Below, in pieces: positions 1 through 9,876 of a DNA stretch of 22,173 nt. The DNA lies in contig JAGWVO010000011.1 of the NCBI GenBank assembly GCA_018970845.1, forward strand, positions 1-22,173, in the 5' to 3' direction. The first letter of the stretch is position 1. Every line of letters begins with the position of its first letter. Position numbers and translations under genes: made by a program. The notes below the pieces were generated by a model. The model was given only the letters and a program-made list of their open reading frames with translations, was not told the DNA's origin and did not search any database. The stretch is from Planctomycetota bacterium (GTDB lineage: Bacteria > Planctomycetota > Planctomycetia > Gemmatales > Gemmataceae).

Positions 1-534
1 CGGAAACTTCAGGCGCCTGCTGTCGGCAACCATCTCGGCGCATTCGTTCCACGAGGTGGACAGGTGCTTGTCGTTGAAGACGGGAACGGCCTTGCCCGAA
101 CTCTCGAAAACCTTCACGACGCGCTTGAACCAGGCATACCGGGGATAAAGAACCTGCCCCTTTTCGTTTTTTGGATAGTCCCCGTGCTCCCCGATGATGA
201 CAACGCCGTCGACCGCCAGCCTGCCCGTGCCGAGGGTGAGGGCGTCCTCCACGGTGCGTTGAAGGGTGAGGCCGTGCCTTTGGGCCCGGGAGCGGGCGAG
301 GTCGGACTCGGGGAACTGGTCGATGTACAGTCCGGCGACGCGGACCCTCGGCGCCTGCCACCGACCGGCCCAGGCGTAGCCTGCCGTGAACCTGTCGAGG
401 AAATGCTGGCCGTGGGAAAGGTTTCGCACCATCGTCCCCAAAAAGGCGATGGCGGGACGATCATCCCCGGCCCTGGCGACGGAGGAGACGGCGAGGGCCG
501 CCGATGCGGCCAGGCATTCGCGGCGGGACGGCAT
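1..534 (-). CDS. Conserved planctomycete secreted protein, partial (C-terminus off the left edge)
   Basis: An open frame runs from an ATG at 534 to the window edge without a stop (178 codons). The start is well supported: AAGGAG lies 7 bases upstream. The N-terminus (MPSRRECLAASAALAVSSVARA, cleavage expected after ARA near residue 22) looks like a signal peptide with an arginine pair, Sec or Tat. Further on I see short blocks such as NLSHGQHFLDRF, GYAWAGRWQ, YIDQFPESDLAR, VIIGEHGDYPKN and FNDKHLS. I recall these from uncharacterised planctomycete proteins that lie beside DUF1501/DUF1549 genes, but I know of no tested function. It starts 30 bases after the DUF1501 stop on the same strand, so it is probably the third gene of that operon. 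The complete C-terminus is not visible. Function unknown; the reading frame itself is secure. Confidence 0.8.
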   Translation of the reverse strand, partial: MPSRRECLAASAALAVSSVARAGDDRPAIAFLGTMVRNLSHGQHFLDRFTAGYAWAGRWQAPRVRVAGLYIDQFPESDLARSRAQRHGLTLQRTVEDALTLGTGRLAVDGVVIIGEHGDYPKNEKGQVLYPRYAWFKRVVKVFESSGKAVPVFNDKHLSTSWNECAEMVADSRRLKFP

Positions 535-564
535 CGGGGCGCTCCTTGGGATGGCCTGCCTCAC

Positions 565-1986
565 CTAAGCCATGATTTCCCGCACGGGCTTCACCGCTTC
601 CACTCCTGTGAGGCGGGCCTGCAGTCCGAGATGCGGGAAGGTGAGTTTCTCGTGGTCGATGCCGAGCAGGTGCAGGATCGTGGCGTTGAGTTCATTCACA
701 TGCACGCCGCCCTCGACGGTGTTGTAGCAGTAGTCGTCGGTCACGCCGTGGGTGTGGCCCTTGCGCACCCCCGCGCCGGCCAGGAAAAGCGAGTAGCAGC
801 GCGGATGATGGTCGCGGCCGTAGTTTTCGGCGGTGAGGCCGCCCTGCGAGTAGATGGTGCGGCCGAACTCGCCTCCCCAAACGACGAGGGTGTCGTCGAG
901 CAGGCCGCGCTGGCGCAGGTCGACCAGAAGCGCCGTGGTGGCCTGGTCGGTGTCGCGGCACTGGCCCCGAATGGCGTTGGGCAGGCCGCCGTGGTGGTCC
1001 CATCCCATGTGGAACAACTGGATGAAGCGGACATCGCGTTCGGCCAGTCGGCGCGCCAGCAGGCAGTTGGCGGCATAGCTGCCCGGGCGGGTGACATCCG
1101 GCCCGTACATATCGAGGATCGAGCGTGGTTCCTTGTCGATGGCCAGCAAGTCGGGAACGCTCGACTGCATTCGGAAGGCCATCTCGTACTGGCTGATCCG
1201 GGTTTCAATCTCCGGGTCGCCCACGGCGCCCAGATGCTCGCGGTTGAGCGCCGAGAGCCTGTCGAGGGTACCCCGGCGGGCCTGCCGGTCGACTCCCGGG
1301 GGATTCGACAGGTAAAGCACGGCGTCGCCCTTGTTGCGGAACTTGACCCCCTGGTGCACCGAGGGCAGGAAGCCGGAACTCCAAAGGCGGTCGTAAAGCG
1401 GTTGGTCGTCGGGCCGGCCGCTGCCGAAGCTGGTGAGCACCACATAGGAAGGCAGGTCGCGGTTGGGGCTGCCCAACCCGTAGCTCACCCAGGCGCCGAT
1501 GCTGGGGCGCCCCGGCAACTGGTTGCCCGTCTGGGCGAAGGTGATCGCCGGGTCGTGGTTGATCGCCTCGGTGCGCATGGCCCGCACCATGCAGAGTTCG
1601 TCCGCCACTCGGGGCAGGTAGTTCCACAACTCGCTGAGCCAGAGGCCCGATTGCCCATGCCGGGCGAACCTGAAGATGGAAGGCGCCACCGGGAATTTCG
1701 ATTGCCCCGAGGTCATCGTGGTGAGGCGCTGCCCCTTGCGGATGGAATCGGGTAGGTCCTGGCCGCGGTGCTTTTCGAGGCCGGGCTTCGGGTCGAACAG
1801 GTCCATCTGCGAGGGGGCGCCCGACTGGAACAGGTAGATCACCCGCTTGGCCTTGGGGGCGCCGGTGGCCCACGGCTTGCCGTCGGCGGCCAGGCCCGCG
1901 AGGGCCAGCTTTCCGGCGAGTCCGGCGGCGGAGGCGCCAAGGAAGACGCGCCTGTTGAGCCTGTCCGAGAGCACCTGGGGGTTCAT
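565..1986 (-). CDS. DUF1501 domain-containing protein, Tat-exported
   Basis: This 473-residue protein belongs to the DUF1501 family, a branch of the alkaline phosphatase/sulfatase-like fold whose substrate is unknown. The N-terminus (LNRRVFLGASAAGLAG) is a twin-arginine type signal followed by a short hydrophobic stretch. Family landmarks follow in order: LFQSGAPSQMDLFDPKP near residue 55, MGWDHHGGL near 330, VVWGGEFGRT near 370 and GRDHHP near 390. The His/Asp-rich blocks are the expected metal-site region. The frame stays open far upstream, but the ATG at 1986 is chosen because it starts the Tat signal, has a GAAGGA-like site upstream, and lies 16 bases after the stop of the DUF1549 gene. 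Pairing of DUF1549/DUF1553 with DUF1501 is a standard planctomycete two-gene unit. Length is normal. A catalytic role is inferred from the fold only. Confidence 0.93.
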   Translation of the reverse strand: MNPQVLSDRLNRRVFLGASAAGLAGKLALAGLAADGKPWATGAPKAKRVIYLFQSGAPSQMDLFDPKPGLEKHRGQDLPDSIRKGQRLTTMTSGQSKFPVAPSIFRFARHGQSGLWLSELWNYLPRVADELCMVRAMRTEAINHDPAITFAQTGNQLPGRPSIGAWVSYGLGSPNRDLPSYVVLTSFGSGRPDDQPLYDRLWSSGFLPSVHQGVKFRNKGDAVLYLSNPPGVDRQARRGTLDRLSALNREHLGAVGDPEIETRISQYEMAFRMQSSVPDLLAIDKEPRSILDMYGPDVTRPGSYAANCLLARRLAERDVRFIQLFHMGWDHHGGLPNAIRGQCRDTDQATTALLVDLRQRGLLDDTLVVWGGEFGRTIYSQGGLTAENYGRDHHPRCYSLFLAGAGVRKGHTHGVTDDYCYNTVEGGVHVNELNATILHLLGIDHEKLTFPHLGLQARLTGVEAVKPVREIMA

Positions 1987-2002
1987 CGCATGTTTTCCTT
2001 CG

Positions 2003-5056
<3,054 letters not shown>

Positions 5057-5224
5057 GTCGGCAAGCACCTTTCACGGGCGGCTGGCGCCGGCTTGGGGCC
5101 GTGGTGGTGGCCGCGCCGGCTTGAGATTTCAATCATAATTCATGCCACCCATGGATGCCATGCCCGGTCGCCGAGGCGATCCCCGCGGCGCGGCGTCAAC
5201 GCGGTGGCCCACGAGGATGTGCCG

Positions 5225-5674
5225 ATGGTCGAGCAGGTGATTTGCCTCTTCCTGGCCGGTTGCGCCGGAACCTTCATTTCGATGCAGGCGTCGGCCAACG
5301 GTTCGTTCCGCAGGAACCTGGGTGATCCGGCGTTCGCGAGCTTTTTCAGCATCTGCGGAACATTCGTCACCGCCTGCGCGCTGATGCTGCTGTACAGGCC
5401 GCCCATGCCTCCCCTGCCCGCCATCCGGGCCACGCCTTGGTGGAACTGGATCGGGGGGCCGCTCGGCGCGATGATCGTGCTTTCGGGGGCGGCGCTGACG
5501 CCCCGCCTGGGCGCGGGAGCGTTCATCTCCGCGGTCATCGCCGGTCAGCTACTCTCGTCGATCCTGCTTGATCACCTGGCCATGATGGGGCTTGAGCACC
5601 GGGCGCTCACCCCCGGGCGGGCGCTGGGGGCCCTGCTGGTGGTCGCCGGGGCGGCCTGCATCAGGTTCCTGTAG
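5225..5674 (+). CDS. DMT-superfamily membrane protein, YdcZ/DUF606-like
   Basis: A 149-residue, very hydrophobic protein with about five membrane segments (roughly residues 2-20, 35-55, 68-92, 95-115 and 130-148). The order of conserved pieces matches the DUF606/YdcZ branch of the drug/metabolite transporter superfamily: an early ASANGSFRRNLGDP, a central WWNWIGGPLGA, then LTPRLGAG, VIAGQLLSSILLDH and a C-terminal ALLVVAGA. These small members are thought to pair to make a full transporter; substrate unknown. The open frame extends far upstream, but the start at 5225 is set by GAGGA at 5213-5217 with a 7-base spacer and by the first membrane segment. It is divergent from the DUF1549 gene and its stop lies 9 bases from the stop of the convergent redoxin fusion gene. 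It looks monocistronic. Confidence 0.88.
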   Translation: MVEQVICLFLAGCAGTFISMQASANGSFRRNLGDPAFASFFSICGTFVTACALMLLYRPPMPPLPAIRATPWWNWIGGPLGAMIVLSGAALTPRLGAGAFISAVIAGQLLSSILLDHLAMMGLEHRALTPGRALGALLVVAGAACIRFL

Positions 5675-5683
5675 GTTAGCCAA

Positions 5684-7429
5684 TCAAGGATTATAATAGT
5701 CCAGAAAACCGATCATCATTTCGTTCCAGGTCATGTCGCCCCAGCGCACCTCCTTGGAGGGGTCGGGGTTGGCCGGATTGCCCGCCGAGTTGTCGAAGTG
5801 GGCCACGCAATCGATGCGAGTTCCGGCGGGCACGCGCAGGGGCTTGGCCAAGGCGTAGCTCTCCTGCCAGTTGAAGTCGTACCGGGGCACGCGCAGCAGG
5901 GGTGCCGCCGGCATGCCCGGTTCGGAAAGATCCATGGCGAAGTCCTTGCCACGCAGGTGCATGTGCGGGCTGAGGGTGAGGATCACGGCCTCCTTCTCGA
6001 AAGCCTTGGACGCCCGCACCTCGTGGGCCGGATCGCCGGGAGGGATGGTGAAGCGGCGGTTCAATATCGCCCTGGTGCGCACCTCGTGCCTGACGGGGCC
6101 CTTGGCCAGCTTGATGCCCACGCCCGACCTGTCGGCCACGGGAACACCGTTGGGCGTGTAGTGCATCTCGAAGAGCAGCCTGGCCCCCTTGGGAATCTTC
6201 TTGGCCAGGCCTTCGGGGTACACCACGGGCAGGTCGCCGGGCACATAGGCGGCGAGCATCCCTCCTCCGAGGCCGTCGGGGGAACCCCGCAGGATCCCCG
6301 GGAACGATTTGCCCTCCGGAACGATGTAAACAATGATGTGATGGATCTGGGCGCGGTTCTGCGGCCTGACCTCGATTTCGGACACCCAGAGGTCCTTGTC
6401 AACGACCGTGTCGGACATGATGTACTGGTAGGGCATCCCGACCACCCCCAGCAGGAATTGGGCCGGCACCTCGACGGGCCTGCCCATGCGGATCACCCTG
6501 TCGGGATTGCCGATGCGCCATCCTTCCGTGAACACGCGGGGCTTGGGTTCCTCGCCGATGCCCTTGGGGCACCCGGCGTCAATCCAGTCCAAAAGCGACT
6601 GGCGATCCTTGTCGGCCAAGGCGCGCTCGTTGCTGAAATGGCCCGGGGAGGCCGCGGCATGCCAGGGAGGCATCCGCCTGTTGTCAATCACTTCGCGGAT
6701 CATGGCGGCCCAGTCGCGGGCGTCGTCGTGGGTGAGCAGTGAGAACGGCGCCGCCTCGCCGGGGCGATGGCAGTCCTGGCAGGCCTTCTGGATGATCGAC
6801 GCCACCGCGCCTGTCCATGTTGGGCCATCCGCCTTGGCAGGCCTCGGTTCGGGATGGCTGAGCAGGCAGCCAATCGTTTGGGTCCATGGATTTGTCACAG
6901 GCTTGTTGGCCAGAACCTCGTCGAGGGCATCCCGAAGGTCGCGACGAGTGGGCTTGGACCGGGACACACCGGGGGCGAACTGGTCGTCGATGCGGCCCCG
7001 GTAGCGGACGATCAGGCCCTGGTCGAGAACCATCGCGCAGGGCACCCGGTCGACGGCCAGCTTGCGAGCCCATTTTCCTCCCTCATCGTGAAGCACGGGA
7101 AACGCGAGCTTCACTTTCGCGGCGTGCTGGCCCGCCTCGGCGATCGTGTCGCCGGGATGGCAGTAGATGCCGACCACGCGGAGGCCCTTGTCCCCATGTT
7201 CAGCCTTGAGGCGGTTCAAGCCTGGAAGGTGGTTCTGGGAGACGGGGCAGGACGAGTCGATGAAGGCCAGCACGATGGCCTTGGCGCCGCGCGTCTCGTT
7301 GGCCAAAGCCCATGGCTTCCCGCTGACGGCATCGGGAAGGACAAGGTCGGCCGGATGGGCGCCAAGCGGCGCCTTGGCATCGGCTGACAGCGAAAGGGCG
7401 AGGATGGCGGCGAGAAGCGTGGATGACAT
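5684..7429 (-). CDS. Exported redoxin + cytochrome c + PHM-like copper monooxygenase fusion
   Basis: A 581-residue protein with three parts. Residues 1-19 are a signal peptide. Residues 25-175 are an AhpC/TSA-like redoxin fold, with FIDSSCPVSQ holding a single active-type Cys (C61), not a CxxC pair. Residues about 205-290 are a small haem c domain: CQDCH at 217-221 and RMPPWH near 252. Residues 300-581 resemble the copper type II, ascorbate-dependent monooxygenase fold (peptidylglycine hydroxylating monooxygenase, dopamine hydroxylase). All expected copper-ligand positions seem present: H363 and H364 (QIHHI), H423 (EMHY), H489 and H491 (HMH), and a Met at 571 (WNEMMIG). Redoxin-cytochrome-copper fusions are known in planctomycetes but, to my knowledge, lack a tested substrate. 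ATG at 7429 is chosen for its GAGGAAAT ribosome site and signal peptide; an upstream in-frame ATG at 7450 is less likely. Confidence 0.9.
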   Translation of the reverse strand: MSSTLLAAILALSLSADAKAPLGAHPADLVLPDAVSGKPWALANETRGAKAIVLAFIDSSCPVSQNHLPGLNRLKAEHGDKGLRVVGIYCHPGDTIAEAGQHAAKVKLAFPVLHDEGGKWARKLAVDRVPCAMVLDQGLIVRYRGRIDDQFAPGVSRSKPTRRDLRDALDEVLANKPVTNPWTQTIGCLLSHPEPRPAKADGPTWTGAVASIIQKACQDCHRPGEAAPFSLLTHDDARDWAAMIREVIDNRRMPPWHAAASPGHFSNERALADKDRQSLLDWIDAGCPKGIGEEPKPRVFTEGWRIGNPDRVIRMGRPVEVPAQFLLGVVGMPYQYIMSDTVVDKDLWVSEIEVRPQNRAQIHHIIVYIVPEGKSFPGILRGSPDGLGGGMLAAYVPGDLPVVYPEGLAKKIPKGARLLFEMHYTPNGVPVADRSGVGIKLAKGPVRHEVRTRAILNRRFTIPPGDPAHEVRASKAFEKEAVILTLSPHMHLRGKDFAMDLSEPGMPAAPLLRVPRYDFNWQESYALAKPLRVPAGTRIDCVAHFDNSAGNPANPDPSKEVRWGDMTWNEMMIGFLDYYNP

Positions 7430-7479
7430 GGGCGCGATTTCCTCCATCAATTCCTACTTGATCCTAGTTGAAGCGGTTT

Positions 7480-7595
7480 CATTCCAGAATGAATGGGCAC
7501 GGCATCTTGCCCAATCTTGTCGAAATCTTCATGAATGTGACGGCCCGGCGCCCCTCGCGCGGCACCGAGGCGATCGGTATTCTGGACAAGATTGG
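7480..7595. promoter_or_regulatory. Divergent control region with small dyads and phased ATCTT repeats
   Basis: The 197 bases between the two divergent starts (7429 and 7627) hold several short symmetries. CATTCCAGAATG at 7480-7491 is a 5-bp dyad. ATCTT occurs at about 7504, 7514 and 7525, that is 10 and 11 bases apart, on one face of the helix. CCAATCTTGTC at 7511-7521 is repeated inverted as GACAAGATTGG at 7585-7595, a perfect 11-bp match across a 63-base gap. This could be an operator for the BrxL-like gene or the fusion gene. No convincing -35/-10 pair was found, so the role is a guess. Confidence 0.3.
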
Positions 7596-7626
7596 CCCAT
7601 GAAGGTTTTTTCACAGGCGGCGTCCC

Positions 7627-9078
7627 ATGTCCCAGTTCGCGGATTTCAACCTCACCCCGCTCGACGCCAAGGCGCTCGACAACCTGGGCGACAGGGTGGT
7701 GCTCAAGGCGTTGGCCCGGCAAAGCGCCCTGGATCGCCTTCCCCGTTATGTGAGCGAATACCTCGTGGCCAAGAAGGTCCGGCGCGAATCCTGGAAGGCC
7801 GACCTGGCCGACCTGCAGGAGCGCATCAAGCTGCTGCTCCCCAGTTTCGAGGAGCGTGAGCTTCTCAAGGAGAGGCTCCTTCGCAGCGGGGAACTCACCA
7901 TCATCGACCAGGTTGAGGTGAAGGTCGACCTTTCCAAGGGGCAGCGCTGGGCCAGCATACCGGCGCTCAACGAATCGAAGGCCCGGATCGAACCGCGCCT
8001 GCTTGAGCAGCATGTTGGCCTGCTGCTGGGGGGCTTGTGGGGCACGGTGGTCGTGGCCTACAAGCCTGAGGCCGACAGCAAGGCGCCCAACGAGATCACG
8101 AAATTCACCCCGTTCCAGATCGGTCCCCCCGACCTGGGGACGCACCGCGAGGCCCGCAAGCTGTTTGGCACCGACGAGTGGATCGACCTCGTCCTCACCT
8201 CGGCCGGTTACAACCCCGCCTCGTTCGCCTCCCGGCGGGTCAAGCTGCTTGTGCTGTCCAGGCTGGTTCCCCTGGTGGAGAAGAATGTCAACCTGCTGGA
8301 ACTGGGGCCGCGGCAAACCGGCAAGACCTTCCTGTTGCGCAACCTCTCGCCCCGCGTCTTCACCCTGTCGGAGGGCAAGGCGACTCCCGCCAACCTGTTC
8401 GTGAACCTGTCGACCAAGGCCGTCGGCATCCTCGGCACGCGCAAGGTGGTGGTGTTCGACGAGATCGCCCACGCGTCGTTCTCCGACGATGACGGCACCG
8501 TCACCATGCTCAAGGACTACATGGAAAGCGGCACCTTCACACGCGGATCCCTATCGTTCGCCTCGGATGCCGGGGTGGTGATGAGCGGCAACATCGATGT
8601 CACCGACGGCCTGCCCCACGCGCGCTACCGGCACCTCCTCGAGCCACTGCCGGACACCCTCGAGGACACCGCTTTCCAGGATCGCATCCATGCCTATTTG
8701 CCCGGCTGGGAGATTCCCAAGATCGGCCCCGACTCGATGGCCACGGGCGTGGGGTTTGTCACCGACCACTTCGGCGAGGTGCTGGTGAAGCTGAGGGAGG
8801 AGTCGTTCATCGACAGCGTGCGATCGCTCCAGTTCCAGCCGGGGCTCACCAAGCGAGACATGACGGCGATCGAACGCGTCGGCTCGGGCCTGATGAAAAT
8901 CATCCATCCGCACGGCGAGGTCGCGCCCGGCGAACTGGAGGAGCTGGTGGATCTCGCCAGCGAGATGCGCCAGCGCGTGCACAACCAGTTGGTGAAGCTG
9001 GCACCCGGGGAGTTCAAGCCCAAGGTGATTGGCAGGGCAGGCCTGGAAAAGCATGCCGCGGCCGATTTGTCCCGTTAG
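7627..9078 (+). CDS. brxL: Stand-alone short-form BrxL-like AAA+ ATPase
   Basis: A 483-residue protein of the BrxL family (the short TIGR02688-type form, by recall of conserved blocks). Residues 1-220 are the N-terminal region, with WIDLVLTSAGYNP near 185 and RLVPLVEKNVNLLELG leading into the ATPase. The AAA+ core has Walker A GPRQTGKT (227-234), Walker B VVVFDEIAH (D278, E279), a sensor Asn in SGNID (N322) and an arginine-finger candidate in FQDRIHAYLPGWEIPK (R353). In BREX phage defence, BrxL is a DNA-binding ring ATPase; long BrxL proteins of about 670-700 residues carry a Lon-like C-terminal domain, which is absent here. No BrxA, BrxB, BrxC, PglX or PglZ gene lies in this window. ATG at 7627 has a weak AGGCGG site. 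It faces the HD hydrolase gene, stop to stop, 11 bases apart. The family call is firm; a defence role is inferred. Confidence 0.87.
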   Translation: MSQFADFNLTPLDAKALDNLGDRVVLKALARQSALDRLPRYVSEYLVAKKVRRESWKADLADLQERIKLLLPSFEERELLKERLLRSGELTIIDQVEVKVDLSKGQRWASIPALNESKARIEPRLLEQHVGLLLGGLWGTVVVAYKPEADSKAPNEITKFTPFQIGPPDLGTHREARKLFGTDEWIDLVLTSAGYNPASFASRRVKLLVLSRLVPLVEKNVNLLELGPRQTGKTFLLRNLSPRVFTLSEGKATPANLFVNLSTKAVGILGTRKVVVFDEIAHASFSDDDGTVTMLKDYMESGTFTRGSLSFASDAGVVMSGNIDVTDGLPHARYRHLLEPLPDTLEDTAFQDRIHAYLPGWEIPKIGPDSMATGVGFVTDHFGEVLVKLREESFIDSVRSLQFQPGLTKRDMTAIERVGSGLMKIIHPHGEVAPGELEELVDLASEMRQRVHNQLVKLAPGEFKPKVIGRAGLEKHAAADLSR

Positions 9079-9089
9079 GAACAGGTTTG

Positions 9090-9599
9090 TCACGCCAAAA
9101 GGCGGTCGAGTTCTTCCCAGATCGCATCACACAGGCCCGGGCGATGGGCGGCCTTGCGGAACTCGGGATGTTCCGCGCGGTATTTCGGCAAATGCTTGTT
9201 GCCCGGATCAAGGAGCGCCGCGCGCGCCGATTCGCGGACATTCGCAAGCCTGTCGGCGGCCTTCACCACCAGGGCGACTTCCCATTCGCCCGATACCGCC
9301 GCCATCTTCAGGTTGGTCCGCTGCTTCCTCTCCACCCTGGATTCACCCGGTTCATCGGTGCAAATCGCCACACACTTGGCGATCTTGGGTCCGAATCGTT
9401 CCTCAAGTTGCCCGAGGGAGAAACCCTTCACATCCTCCAGCACATCATGCAAAAAGGCGATCGCCATCGCCTCGGGGCCATGGCGTGCCGCGATGGCCGC
9501 CACATCCTCGAGGTGGCGCAGGTAGGGGCACATGCCGTATTTCTGGTCGGCGTGGGCCGCCTCGGCGAAATCCCGGGCCTTCTTGACCAAAGCGTCCAT
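9090..9599 (-). CDS. HD-domain small alarmone hydrolase-like protein (RSH/MESH1 type)
   Basis: A 169-residue cytoplasmic protein matching the hydrolase domain of RelA/SpoT proteins, standing alone as in MESH1-type small alarmone hydrolases. Visible metal-site residues in order: H29 in YLRHLEDVA, H51-D52 in HDVLED (the ED at 55-56 is typical of RSH hydrolases), and D116 in VKAADRLANV. AAHADQKYG at 14-22 fits the usual AxxxHxGQxR start of the fold. There is no synthetase, TGS or ACT domain. The expected reaction is hydrolysis of (p)ppGpp, with Mn2+ as cofactor in the family; another nucleotide such as NADPH is possible. GGGAGA lies upstream of the ATG. It starts 11 bases after the stop of the small upstream gene, so it is the last gene of a three-gene operon. 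Confidence 0.85.
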   Translation of the reverse strand: MDALVKKARDFAEAAHADQKYGMCPYLRHLEDVAAIAARHGPEAMAIAFLHDVLEDVKGFSLGQLEERFGPKIAKCVAICTDEPGESRVERKQRTNLKMAAVSGEWEVALVVKAADRLANVRESARAALLDPGNKHLPKYRAEHPEFRKAAHRPGLCDAIWEELDRLLA

Positions 9600-9610
9600 G
9601 AAGATCTCCC

Positions 9611-9847
9611 CTAGTTGCCGTTGTCTCTAATGACATGCGGATACACCACGACAGAATCAACATATCCCTCGGGAATATGCCTATCCGGATATTCGTCAGG
9701 CAATTCCATTCGCAGGTCCGTATTCACCAGGTTCATGATCGCGTCCACGGGTTGGATCACCCGGTCCGAACCGTCGCCGAGGCTGAAATGAACCGGCAGG
9801 GTTTCCGGAAACTCCCGCAGCAGTCGGATCAGTTCCTTCACCGTCAT
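9611..9847 (-). CDS. Small conserved protein of unknown function (78 aa)
   Basis: A small acidic, soluble protein with no signal or membrane segment. The N-terminus MTVKELIRLLREFPETLPVH resembles short bacterial and phage proteins in which a helix with a 'VKELI..L...P' pattern is followed by a beta-rich stretch of the type VxFSLGD. I do not recognise a function. Two starts are possible: ATG at 9847, used here because it gives the usual start of that helix and has GGGA 8 bases upstream, and ATG at 9880, whose ATGA overlaps the stop of the serine hydrolase gene and would add 11 residues. The ATGA overlap suggests translational coupling either way. It lies between the serine hydrolase and the RSH-type hydrolase, 11 bases before the latter. 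Confidence 0.68.
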   Translation of the reverse strand: MTVKELIRLLREFPETLPVHFSLGDGSDRVIQPVDAIMNLVNTDLRMELPDEYPDRHIPEGYVDSVVVYPHVIRDNGN

Positions 9848-9876
9848 GGCTGTTTTCCCGGTTTTCAATTTGGCGC

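Noticed and set aside
64..1755. 563-residue open frame on the plus strand
   Set aside because: It lies antisense to the DUF1501 gene and the partial gene before it; the translation is Gly/Ala/Val/Arg-rich with no motifs. Such antisense frames are common in GC-rich genes.
5057..5224. Promoter elements between the divergent DUF1549 and YdcZ-like genes
   Set aside because: TATGAT on the minus strand near 5138 resembles a -10 box, but there is no acceptable -35 at the right distance.
7627..9599. A complete BREX or other named defence island
   Set aside because: Only the BrxL-like ATPase is present; no methylase, PglZ, helicase, nuclease or reverse transcriptase was found on either side.
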